In this document: piece by piece, positions 25,201-37,260 of the stretch
How the letters are laid out: each line of letters opens with the position of its first letter
How positions within the stretch are numbered: the first letter of the stretch is position 1
Assembly: GCA_936450465.1 (NCBI GenBank)
Contig: OW388296.1
Location: 33,239,875 to 33,303,874 of the forward strand
Origin: Gibbula magus
Lineage: Eukaryota > Mollusca > Gastropoda > Trochida > Trochidae
Direction of reading: 5' to 3'
DNA length: 64,000 nt
Translations under genes and position numbers: made by a program
The notes under the pieces: generated by a model
Database searches by the model: none
Told to the model about the DNA's origin: nothing
What the model saw: the letters and a program-made list of their open reading frames with translations, nothing else

Positions 25201-28200
25201 GTCTTCTTTGACTTAGAATAATTTCCGTGTTTTTGGGCCAAATTGGCTATGCGACTCTCTGTAAGAGTGAATATAGATTAATAAGTAAGACAGATAGAGG
25301 AAATCCGAAATAACCATTCGATAGAACACAAGGTAATGAACATCTCAGCAAAGTTTGGTCCTGAAATATGCAGTTTGAAGAAAGTTATTAGCCTCGCTGT
25401 CAAGTAATGTAGTTTGTGGTCTTCTTTGACTTAGAATAATTTCCGTGTTTTTGGGCCAAATTGGCTATGCGACTCTCTGTAAGAGTGAATATAGATTGAT
25501 AAGTAAGACAGATAGAGGAAATCCGAAATAACCATTCGATAGAACACAAGGTTATGAACATCTCAGCCAAGTTTGGTCCTGAAATATGCAGTTTGAAGAA
25601 AGTTATTAGCCTCGCTGTCAAGTAATGTAGTTTGTGGTCTTCTTTGACTTAGAATAATTTCCGTGTTTTTCGGCCAAATTGGCTATGCGACTCTCTGTAA
25701 GAGTGAATATAGATTAAAAAGTAAGACAGATAGAGGAAATCCGAAATAACCATTCGATAGAACACAAGGTAATGAACCTCTCAGCCAAGTTTGGTCCTGA
25801 AATATGCAGTTTGAAGATAGTTATTAGCCTCGCTGTCAAGTAATGTAGTTTGTGATCTTCTTTAACTTAGAATAATGTATGTGTTTTTGGGCCAAATTGG
25901 CTATGCGACTCTCTGTAAGAGTTAATATAGATTAAAAAGTAAGACAGATAGAGGAAATCCGAAATAACCATTCGATAGAACACAAGGTTATGAACATCTC
26001 AGCAAAGTGTTGTCCTGAAATATGCAGTTTGAAGAAAGTTATTAGCCTCGCTGTCAAGTAATGTAGTTTGTGGTCTTCTTTGACTTAGAATAATTTCCGT
26101 GTTTTTGGGCCAAATTGGCTATGCGACTCTCTGTAAGAGTGAATATAGATTAAAAAGTAAGACAGATAGAGAAAATACGAAATAACCATTCGATAGAACA
26201 CAAGGTAATGAACATCTCAGCAAAGTTTGGTCCTGAAATATGCAGTTTGAAGAAAGTTATTAGCCTCGCTGTCAAGTAATGTAGTTTGTGGTCTTCTTTG
26301 ACTTAGAATAATTTCCGTGCTTTTCGGCCAAATTGGCTATGCGACTCTCTGTAAGAGTGAATATAGATTAAAAAGTAAGACAGATAGAGGAAATCCGAAA
26401 TAACCATTCGATAGAACACAAGGTTATGAACATCTCAGCCAAGTTTGGTCCTGAAATATGCAGTTTGAAGATAGTTATTAGCTTCGCTGTCAAGTAATGT
26501 AGTTTGTGGTCTTCTTTGACTTAGAATAATTTCCGTGTTTTTGGGCCAAATTGGCTATGCGACTCTCTGTAAGAGTGAATATAGATTAATAAGTAAGACA
26601 GATAGAGGAAATCCGAAATAACCATTCGATAGAACACAAGGTAATGAACATCTCAGCAAAGTTTGGTCCTGAAATATGCAGTTTGAAGAAAGTTATTAGC
26701 CTCGCTGTCAAGTAATGTAGTTTGTGGTCTTCTTTGACTTAGAATAATTTCTGTGTTTTTGGGCCAAATTGGCTATGCGACTCTCTGTAAGAGTGAATAT
26801 AGATTAATAAGTAAGACAGATAGAGGAAATCCGAAATAACCATTCGATAGAACACAAGGTAATGAACATCTCAGCAAAGTTTGGTCCTGAAATATGCAGT
26901 TTGAAGAAAGTTATTAGCCTCGCTGTCAAGTAATGTAGTTTGTGGTCTTCTTTGACTTAGAATAATTTCTGTGTTTTTGGGCCAAATTGGCTATGCGACT
27001 CTCTGTAAGAGTGAATATAGATTAATAAGTAAGACAGATAGAGGAAATCCGAAATAACCATTCGATAGAACACAAGGTTATGAACATCTCAGCCAAGTTT
27101 GGTCCTGAAATATGCAGTTTGAAGAAAGTTATTAGCCTCGCTGTCAAGTAATGTAGTTTGTGGTCTTCTTTGACTTAGAATAATTTCCGTGTTTTTCGGC
27201 CAAATTGGCTATGCGACTCTCTGTAAGAGTGAATATAGATTAAAAAGTAAGACAGATAGAGGAAATCCGAAATAACCATTCGATAGAACACAAGGTAATG
27301 AACCTCTCAGCCAAGTTTGGTCCTGAAATATGCAGTTTGAAGATAGTTATTAGCCTCGCTGTCAAGTAATGTAGTTTGTGATCTTCTTTAACTTAGAATA
27401 ATGTATGTGTTTTTGGGCCAAATTGGCTATGCGACTCTCTGTAAGAGTTAATATAGATTACAAAGTAAGACAGATAGAGGAAATCCGAAATAACCATTCG
27501 ATAGAACACAAGGTTATGAACATCTCAGCAAAGTGTTGTCCTGAAATATGCAGTTTGAAGAAAGTTATTAGCCTCGCTGTCAAGTAATGTAGTTTGTGGT
27601 CTTCTTTGACTTAGAATAATTTCCGTGTTTTTGGGCCAAATTGGCTATGCGACTCTCTGTAAGAGTGAATATAGATTAATAAGTAAGACAGATAGAGGAA
27701 ATCCGAAATAACCATTCGATAGAACACAAGGTAATGAACATCTCAGCAAAGTTTGGTCCTGAAATATGCAGTTTGAAGAAAGTTATTAGCCTCGCTGTCA
27801 AGTAATGTAGTTTGTGGTCTTCTTTGACTTAGAATAATTTCTGTGTTTTTGGGCCAAATTGGCTATGCGACTCTCTGTAAGAGTGAAAAAAGATTAAAAA
27901 GTAAGACAGATAGAGGGAATCCGAAATAGCCATTCGATAGAACACAAGGTTATGAACATCTCAGCAATGTTTGGTCCTGAAATATGCAGTTTGAAGAAAG
28001 TTATTAGCCTCGCTGTTAATGAATGTAGTTTGTGGTCTTCTTTGACTTAGAATAATTTCAGTGTTTTTCGGCCAAATTGGCTATGCGACTCTCTGTAAGA
28101 GTGAATATAGATTAAAAAGTTAGACAGATAGAGGTAATCCGAAATAACCATTCGATAGAACACAAGGTTATGAACATCTCAGCCAAGTTTGGTCCTGAAA

Positions 28201-31200
28201 TATGCAGTTTGAAGAAAGTTATTAGCCTCGCTGTCAAGTAATGTAGTTTGTGGTCTTCTTTGACTTAGAATAATTTCCGTGTTTTTGTGCCAAATTGGCT
28301 ATGCGACTCTCTGTAAGAGTGAATATAGATTAAAAAGTAAGACAGATAGAGGAAATCCGAAATAACCATTCGATAGAACACAAGGTAATGAACATCTCAG
28401 CAAAGTTTGGTCCTGAAATATGCAGTTTGAAGAAAGTTATTAGCCTCGCTGTCAAGTAATGTAGTTTGTGGTCTTCTTTGACTTAGAATAATTTCCGTGC
28501 TTTTCGGCCAAATTGGCTATGCGACTCTCTGTAAGAGTGAATATAGATTAATAAGTAAGACAGATAGAGGAAATCCGAAATAACCATTCGATAGAACACA
28601 AGGTAATGAACATCTCAGCAAAGTGTTGTCCTGAAATATGCAGTTTGAAGAAAGTTATTAGCCTCGCTGTCAAGTAATGTAGTTTGTGGTCTTCTTTGAC
28701 TTAGAATAATTTCTGTGTTTTTGGGCCAAATTGGCTATGCGACTCTCTGTAAGAGTGAATATAGATTAAAAAGTAAGACAGATAGAGGAAATCCGAAATA
28801 ACCATTCGATAGAACACAAGGTTATGAACATCTCAGCCAAGTTTGGTCCTGAAATATGCAGTTTGAAGAAAGTTATTAGCCTCGCTGTCAAGTAATGTAG
28901 TTTGTGGTCTTCTTTGACTTAGAATAATTTCCGTGTTTTTGGGCCAAATTGGCTATGCGACTCTCTGTAAGAGTGAATATAGATTAAAAAGTAAGACAGA
29001 TAGAGGAAATCCGAAATAACCATTCGATAGAACACAAGGTTATGAACATCTCAGCCAAGTTTGGTCCTGAAATATGCAGTTTGAAGAAAGTTATTAGCCT
29101 CGCTGTCAAGTAATGTAGTTTGTGGTCTTCTTTGACTTAGAATAATTTCCGTGTTTTTCGGCCAAATTGGCTATGCGACTCTCTGTAAGAGTGAATATAG
29201 ATTAAAAAGTAAGACAGATAGAGGAAATCCGAAATAACCATTCGATAGAACACAAGGTAATGAACCTCTCAGCCAAGTTTGGTCCTGAAATATGCAGTTT
29301 GAAGATAGTTATTAGCCTCGCTGTCAAGTAATGTAGTTTGTGATCTTCTTTAACTTAGAATAATGTATGTGTTTTTGGGCCAAATTGGCTATGCGACTCT
29401 CTGTAAGAGTTAATATAGATTACAAAGTAAGACAGATAGAGGAAATCCGAAATAACCATTCGATAGAACACAAGGTTATGAACATCTCAGCAAAGTGTTG
29501 TCCTGAAATATGCAGTTTGAAGAAAGTTATTAGCCTCGCTGTCAAGTAATGTAGTTTGTGGTCTTCTTTGACTTAGAATAATTTCCGTGTTTTTGTGCCA
29601 AATTGGCTATGCGACTCTCTGTAAGAGTGAATATAGATTAAAAAGTAAGACAGATAGAGAAAATACGAAATAACCATTCGATAGAACACAAGGTAATGAA
29701 CATCTCAGCAAAGTTTGGTCCTGAAATATGCAGTTTGAAGAAAGTTATTAGCCTCGCTGTCAAGTAATGTAGTTTGTGGTCTTCTTTGACTTAGAATAAT
29801 TTCCGTGCTTTTCGGCCAAATTGGCTATGCGACTCTCTGTAAGAGTGAATATAGATTAAAAAGTAAGACAGATAGAGGAAATCCGAAATAACCATTCGAT
29901 AGAACACAAGGTAATGAACATCTCAGCCAAGTTTGGTCCTGAAATATGCAGTTTGAAGATAGTTATTAGCTTCGCTGTCAAGTAATGTAGTTTGTGGTCT
30001 TCTTTGACTTAGAATAATTTCCGTGTTTTTGGGCCAAATTGGCTATGCGACTCTCTGTAAGAGTGAATATAGATTAATAAGTAAGACAGATAGAGGAAAT
30101 CCGAAATAACCATTCGATAGAACACAAGGTAATGAACATCTCAGCAAAGTTTGGTCCTGAAATATGCAGTTTGAAGAAAGTTATTAGCCTCGCTGTCAAG
30201 TAATGTAGTTTGTGGTCTTCTTTGACTTAGAATAATTTCCGTGTTTTTGGGCCAAATTGGCTATGCGACTCTCTGTAAGAGTGAATATAGATTGATAAGT
30301 AAGACAGATAGAGGAAATCCGAAATAACCATTCGATAGAACACAAGGTTATGAACATCTCAGCCAAGTTTGGTCCTGAAATATGCAGTTTGAAGAAAGTT
30401 ATTAGCCTCGCTGTCAAGTAATGTAGTTTGTGGTCTTCTTTGACTTAGAATAATTTCCGTGTTTTTCGGCCAAATTGGCTATGCGACTCTCTGTAAGAGT
30501 GAATATAGATTAAAAAGTAAGACAGATAGAGGAAATCCGAAATAACCATTCGATAGAACACAAGGTAATGAACCTCTCAGCCAAGTTTGGTCCTGAAATA
30601 TGCAGTTTGAAGATAGTTATTAGCCTCGCTGTCAAGTAATGTAGTTTGTGATCTTCTTTAACTTAGAATAATGTATGTGTTTTTGGGCCAAATTGGCTAT
30701 GCGACTCTCTGTAAGAGTTAATATAGATTAAAAAGTAAGACAGATAGAGGAAATCCGAAATAACCATTCGATAGAACACAAGGTTATGAACATCTCAGCA
30801 AAGTGTTGTCCTGAAATATGCAGTTTGAAGAAAGTTATTAGCCTCGCTGTCAAGTAATGTAGTTTGTGGTCTTCTTTGACTTAGAATAATTTCCGTGTTT
30901 TTGGGCCAAATTGGCTATGCGACTCTCTGTAAGAGTGAATATAGATTAAAAAGTAAGACAGATAGAGAAAATACGAAATAACCATTCGATAGAACACAAG
31001 GTAATGAACATCTCAGCAAAGTTTGGTCCTGAAATATGCAGTTTGAAGAAAGTTATTAGCCTCGCTGTCAAGTAATGTAGTTTGTGGTCTTCTTTGACTT
31101 AGAATAATTTCCGTGCTTTTCGGCCAAATTGGCTATGCGACTCTCTGTAAGAGTGAATATAGATTAAAAAGTAAGACAGATAGAGGAAATCCGAAATAAC

Positions 31201-31592
31201 CATTCGATAGAACACAAGGTTATGAACATCTCAGCCAAGTTTGGTCCTGAAATATGCAGTTTGAAGATAGTTATTAGCTTCGCTGTCAAGTAATGTAGTT
31301 TGTGGTCTTCTTTGACTTAGAATAATTTCCGTGTTTTTGGGCCAAATTGGCTATGCGACTCTCTGTAAGAGTGAATATAGATTAATAAGTAAGACAGATA
31401 GAGGAAATCCGAAATAACCATTCGATAGAACACAAGGTAATGAACATCTCAGCAAAGTTTGGTCCTGAAATATGCAGTTTGAAGAAAGTTATTAGCCTCG
31501 CTGTCAAGTAATGTAGTTTGTGGTCTTCTTTGACTTAGAATAATTTCTGTGTTTTTGGGCCAAATTGGCTATGCGACTCTCTGTAAGAGTGA
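22219..31592 (+). repeat. 22-mer higher-order duplication, 4796-bp offset
   Basis: The block 22219-26796 (21 monomers) recurs at 27015-31592 with an offset of 4796 = 22 x 218. The monomer between them (26797-27014) is a further copy of its left neighbour. Several private marks keep the offset: GTTAATATAGATTACAAAG (22651/27447 and 24613/29409), GTGAAAAAAGATT (23089/27885), CTGTTAATGAATG (23217/28013) and ATTGATAAG (25495/30291). The few differences seen include CGACC against CGGCC at about 23274/28070 and GGG against GTG near 24799/29595. The monomer after copy 2 (31593) again looks like 27015, so a third copy starts but diverges at once. Confidence 0.9.
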
Positions 31593-33118
31593 ATATAGAT
31601 TAATAAGTAAGACAGATAGAGGAAATCCGAAATAACCATTCGATAGAACACAAGGTTATGAACATCTCAGCCAAGTTTGGTCCTGAAATATGCAGTTTGA
31701 AGAAAGTTATTAGCCTCGCTGTCAAGTAATGTAGTTTGTGGTCTTCTTTGACTTAGAATAATTTCCGTGTTTTTCGGCCAAATTGGCTATGCGACTCTCT
31801 GTAAGAGTGAATATAGATTAAAAAGTAAGACAGATAGAGAAAATACGAAATAACCATTCGATAGAACACAAGGTAATGAACATCTCAGCAAAGTTTGGTC
31901 CTGAAATATGCAGTTTGAAGAAAGTTATTAGCCTCGCTGTCAAGTAATGTAGTTTGTGGTCTTCTTTGACTTAGAATAATTTCCGTGCTTTTCGGCCAAA
32001 TTGGCTATGCGACTCTCTGTAAGAGTGAATATAGATTAAAAAGTAAGACAGATAGAGGAAATCCGAAATAACCATTCGATAGAACACAAGGTTATGAACA
32101 TCTCAGCCAAGTTTGGTCCTGAAATATGCAGTTTGAAGATAGTTATTAGCTTCGCTGTCAAGTAATGTAGTTTGTGGTCTTCTTTGACTTAGAATAATTT
32201 CCGTGTTTTTGGGCCAAATTGGCTATGCGACTCTCTGTAAGAGTGAATATAGATTAATAAGTAAGACAGATAGAGGAAATCCGAAATAACCATTCGATAG
32301 AACACAAGGTAATGAACATCTCAGCAAAGTTTGGTCCTGAAATATGCAGTTTGAAGAAAGTTATTAGCCTCGCTGTCAAGTAATGTAGTTTGTGGTCTTC
32401 TTTGACTTAGAATAATTTCTGTGTTTTTGGGCCAAATTGGCTATGCGACTCTCTGTAAGAGTGAATATAGATTAATAAGTAAGACAGATAGAGGAAATCC
32501 GAAATAACCATTCGATAGAACACAAGGTTATGAACATCTCAGCCAAGTTTGGTCCTGAAATATGCAGTTTGAAGAAAGTTATTAGCCTCGCTGTCAAGTA
32601 ATGTAGTTTGTGGTCTTCTTTGACTTAGAATAATTTCCGTGTTTTTCGGCCAAATTGGCTATGCGACTCTCTGTAAGAGTGAATATAGATTAAAAAGTAA
32701 GACAGATAGAGGAAATCCGAAATAACCATTCGATAGAACACAAGGTAATGAACCTCTCAGCCAAGTTTGGTCCTGAAATATGCAGTTTGAAGATAGTTAT
32801 TAGCCTCGCTGTCAAGTAATGTAGTTTGTGGTCTTCTTTGACTTAGAATAATTTCTGTGTTTTTGGGCCAAATTGGCTATGCGACTCTCTGTAAGAGTGA
32901 ATATAGATTAATAAGTAAGACAGATAGAGGAAATCCGAAATAACCATTCGATAGAACACAAGGTTATGAACATCTCAGCCAAGTTTGGTCCTGAAATATG
33001 CAGTTTGAAGAAAGTTATTAGCCTCGCTGTCAAGTAATGTAGTTTGTGGTCTTCTTTGACTTAGAATAATTTCCGTGTTTTTCGGCCAAATTGGCTATGC
33101 GACTCTCTGTAAGAGTGA

Positions 33119-36100
33119 ATATAGATTAAAAAGTAAGACAGATAGAGGAAATCCGAAATAACCATTCGATAGAACACAAGGTAATGAACCTCTCAGCCAA
33201 GTTTGGTCCTGAAATATGCAGTTTGAAGATAGTTATTAGCCTCGCTGTCAAGTAATGTAGTTTGTGATCTTCTTTAACTTAGAATAATGTATGTGTTTTT
33301 GGGCCAAATTGGCTATGCGACTCTCTGTAAGAGTTAATATAGATTAAAAAGTAAGACAGATAGAGGAAATCCGAAATAACCATTCGATAGAACACAAGGT
33401 TATGAACATCTCAGCAAAGTGTTGTCCTGAAATATGCAGTTTGAAGAAAGTTATTAGCCTCGCTGTCAAGTAATGTAGTTTGTGGTCTTCTTTGACTTAG
33501 AATAATTTCCGTGTTTTTGGGCCAAATTGGCTATGCGACTCTCTGTAAGAGTGAATATAGATTAAAAAGTAAGACAGATAGAGAAAATACGAAATAACCA
33601 TTCGATAGAACACAAGGTAATGAACATCTCAGCAAAGTTTGGTCCTGAAATATGCAGTTTGAAGAAAGTTATTAGCCTCGCTGTCAAGTAATGTAGTTTG
33701 TGGTCTTCTTTGACTTAGAATAATTTCCGTGCTTTTCGGCCAAATTGGCTATGCGACTCTCTGTAAGAGTGAATATAGATTAAAAAGTAAGACAGATAGA
33801 GGAAATCCGAAATAACCATTCGATAGAACACAAGGTAATGAACATCTCAGCCAAGTTTGGTCCTGAAATATGCAGTTTGAAGATAGTTATTAGCTTCGCT
33901 GTCAAGTAATGTAGTTTGTGGTCTTCTTTGACTTAGAATAATTTCCGTGTTTTTGGGCCAAATTGGCTATGCGACTCTCTGTAAGAGTGAATATAGATTA
34001 ATAAGTAAGACAGATAGAGGAAATCCGAAATAACCATTCGATAGAACACAAGGTAATGAACATCTCAGCAAAGTTTGGTCCTGAAATATGCAGTTTGAAG
34101 AAAGTTATTAGCCTCGCTGTCAAGTAATGTAGTTTGTGGTCTTCTTTGACTTAGAATAATTTCTGTGTTTTTGGGCCAAATTGGCTATGCGACTCTCTGT
34201 AAGAGTGAATAAAGATTAAAAAGTAAGACAGATAGAGGGAATCCGAAATAGCCATTCGATAGAACACAAGGTTATGAACATCTCAGCAATGTTTGGTCCT
34301 GAAATATGCAGTTTGAAGAAAGTTATTAGCCTCGCTGTTAATGAATGTAGTTTGTGGTCTTCTTTGACTTAGAATAATTTCAGTGTTTTTCGGCCAAATT
34401 GGCTATGCGACTCTCTGTAAGAGTGAATATAGATTAAAAAGTTAGACAGATAGAGGTAATCCGAAATAACCATTCGATAGAACACAAGGTTATGAACATC
34501 TCAGCCAAGTTTGGTCCTGAAATATGCAGTTTGAAGAAAGTTATTAGCCTCGCTGTCAAGTAATGTAGTTTGTGGTCTTCTTTGACTTAGAATAATTTCC
34601 GTGTTGTTCGGCCAAATTGGCTATGCGACTCTCTGTAAGAGTGAATATAGATTAAAAAGTAAGACAGATAGAGGAAATCCGAAATAACCATTCGATAGAA
34701 CACAAGGTTATGAACATCTCAGCCAAGTTTGGTCCTGAAATATGCAGTTTGAAGAAAGTTATTAGCCTCGCTGTCAAGTAATGTAGTTTGTGGTCTTCTT
34801 TGACTTAGAATAATTTCCGTGTTGTTCGGCCAAATTGGCTATGCGACTCTCTGTAAGAGTGAATATAGATTAAAAAGTAAGACAGATAGAGGAAATCCGA
34901 AATAACCATTCGATAGAACACAAGGTAATGAACATCTCATCCAAGTTTGGTCCTGAAATATGCAGTTTGAAGATAGTTATTAGCCTCGCTGTCAAGTAAT
35001 GTAGTTTGTGGTCTTCTTTGACTTAGAATAATTTCCGTGTTTTTGGGCCAAATTGGCTATCCGACTCTCTGTAAGAGTGAATATAGATTAAAAAGTAAGA
35101 CAGATAGAGGAAATCCGAAATAACCATTCGATAGAACACAAGGTTATGAACATCTCAGCCAAGTTTGGTCCTGAAATATGCAGTTTGAAGAAAGTTATTA
35201 GCCTCGCTGTCAAGTAATGTAGTTTGTGGTCTTCTTTGACTTAGAATAATTTCCGTGTTGTTCGGCCAAATTGGCTATGCGACTCTCTGTAAGAGTGAAT
35301 ATAGATTAAAAAGTAAGACAGATAGAGGAAATCCGAAATAACCATTCGATAGAACACAAGGTTATGAACATCTCAGCCAAGTTTGGTCCTGAAATATGCA
35401 GTTTGAAGATAGTTATTAGCCTCGCTGTCAAGTAATGTAGTTTGTGATCTTCTTTAACTTAGAATAATGTATGTGTTTTTGGGCCAAATTGGCTATGCGA
35501 CTCTCTGTAAGAGTTAATATAGATTAAAAAGTAAGACAGATAGAGGAAATCCGAAATAACCATTCGATAGAACACAAGGTTATGAACATCTCAGCAAAGT
35601 GTTGTCCTGAAATATGCAGTTTGAAGAAAGTTATTAGCCTCGCTGTCAAGTAATGTAGTTTGTGGTCTTCTTTGACTTAGAATAATTTCCGTGTTTTTGG
35701 GCCAAATTGGCTATGCGACTCTCTGTAAGAGTGAATATAGATTAAAAAGTAAGACAGATAGAGAAAATACGAAATAACCATTCGATAGAACACAAGGTAA
35801 TGAACATCTCAGCAAAGTTTGGTCCTGAAATATGCAGTTTGAAGAAAGTTATTAGCCTCGCTGTCAAGTAATGTAGTTTGTGGTCTTCTTTGACTTAGAA
35901 TAATTTCCGTGCTTTTCGGCCAAATTGGCTATGCGACTCTCTGTAAGAGTGAATATAGATTAAAAAGTAAGACAGATAGAGGAAATCCGAAATAACCATT
36001 CGATAGAACACAAGGTAATGAACATCTCAGCCAAGTTTGGTCCTGAAATATGCAGTTTGAAGATAGTTATTAGCTTCGCTGTCAAGTAATGTAGTTTGTG

Positions 36101-37042
36101 GTCTTCTTTGACTTAGAATAATTTCCGTGTTTTTGGGCCAAATTGGCTATGCGACTCTCTGTAAGAGTGAATATAGATTAATAAGTAAGACAGATAGAGG
36201 AAATCCGAAATAACCATTCGATAGAACACAAGGTAATGAACATCTCAGCAAAGTTTGGTCCTGAAATATGCAGTTTGAAGAAAGTTATTAGCCTCGCTGT
36301 CAAGTAATGTAGTTTGTGGTCTTCTTTGACTTAGAATAATTTCTGTGTTTTTGGGCCAAATTGGCTATGCGACTCTCTGTAAGAGTGAATAAAGATTAAA
36401 AAGTAAGACAGATAGAGGGAATCCGAAATAGCCATTCGATAGAACACAAGGTTATGAACATCTCAGCAATGTTTGGTCCTGAAATATGCAGTTTGAAGAA
36501 AGTTATTAGCCTCGCTGTTAATGAATGTAGTTTGTGGTCTTCTTTGACTTAGAATAATTTCAGTGTTTTTCGGCCAAATTGGCTATGCGACTCTCTGTAA
36601 GAGTGAATATAGATTAAAAAGTTAGACAGATAGAGGTAATCCGAAATAACCATTCGATAGAACACAAGGTTATGAACATCTCAGCCAAGTTTGGTCCTGA
36701 AATATGCAGTTTGAAGAAAGTTATTAGCCTCGCTGTCAAGTAATGTAGTTTGTGGTCTTCTTTGACTTAGAATAATTTCCGTGTTGTTCGGCCAAATTGG
36801 CTATGCGACTCTCTGTAAGAGTGAATATAGATTAAAAAGTAAGACAGATAGAGGAAATCCGAAATAACCATTCGATAGAACACAAGGTTATGAACATCTC
36901 AGCCAAGTTTGGTCCTGAAATATGCAGTTTGAAGAAAGTTATTAGCCTCGCTGTCAAGTAATGTAGTTTGTGGTCTTCTTTGACTTAGAATAATTTCCGT
37001 GTTTTTCGGCCAAATTGGCTATGCGACTCTCTGTAAGAGTGA
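33119..37042 (+). repeat. 10-mer higher-order duplication, 2180-bp offset
   Basis: The block 33119-34862 (eight monomers) recurs at 35299-37042 with offset 2180 = 10 x 218. Private marks that match are GTTAATATAG (33331/35511), GAATAAAGATT (34208/36388), CTGTTAATGAATG (about 34335/36515) and the first GTGTTGTTCGG monomer. The two monomers that fill the gap (34863-35298) are zone C types with CTCATCC and CTATCCG. Confidence 0.85.
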
Positions 37043-37260
37043 ATATAGATTAAAAAGTAAGACAGATAGAGGAAATCCGAAATAACCATTCGATAGAACA
37101 CAAGGTTATGAACATCTCAGCCAAGTTTGGTCCTGAAATATGCAGTTTGAAGAAAGTTATTAGCCTCGCTGTCAAGTAATGTAGTTTGTGGTCTTCTTTG
37201 ACTTAGAATAATTTCCGTGTTGTTCGGCCAAATTGGCTATGCGACTCTCTGTAAGAGTGA

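Larger units (their letters stand above)
18515..34426 (+). repeat. Array zone B (variant family with GTGCTTTTCGG, GTGTTGTCC, CCTCTCAG)
   Basis: About 73 monomers, all 218 bp except one with a TT loss (GTGTTTCGGCC near 20868). Zone markers are GTGCTTTTCGG, AAAGTGTTGTCC, GAACCTCTCAG followed by GTGATCTTCTTTAAC and AATGTATGTG, AGAAAATACG, and GAATAAAG or GAAAAAAG before ATTAAAAAG. No CT-deleted monomer occurs here. A three-monomer cassette (CCTCTCAG/GATAG, then GTTAATATAG, then GTGTTGTCC) recurs near 22.4, 24.4, 25.7, 27.2, 29.2, 30.5 and 33.1 kb. Confidence 0.75.
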
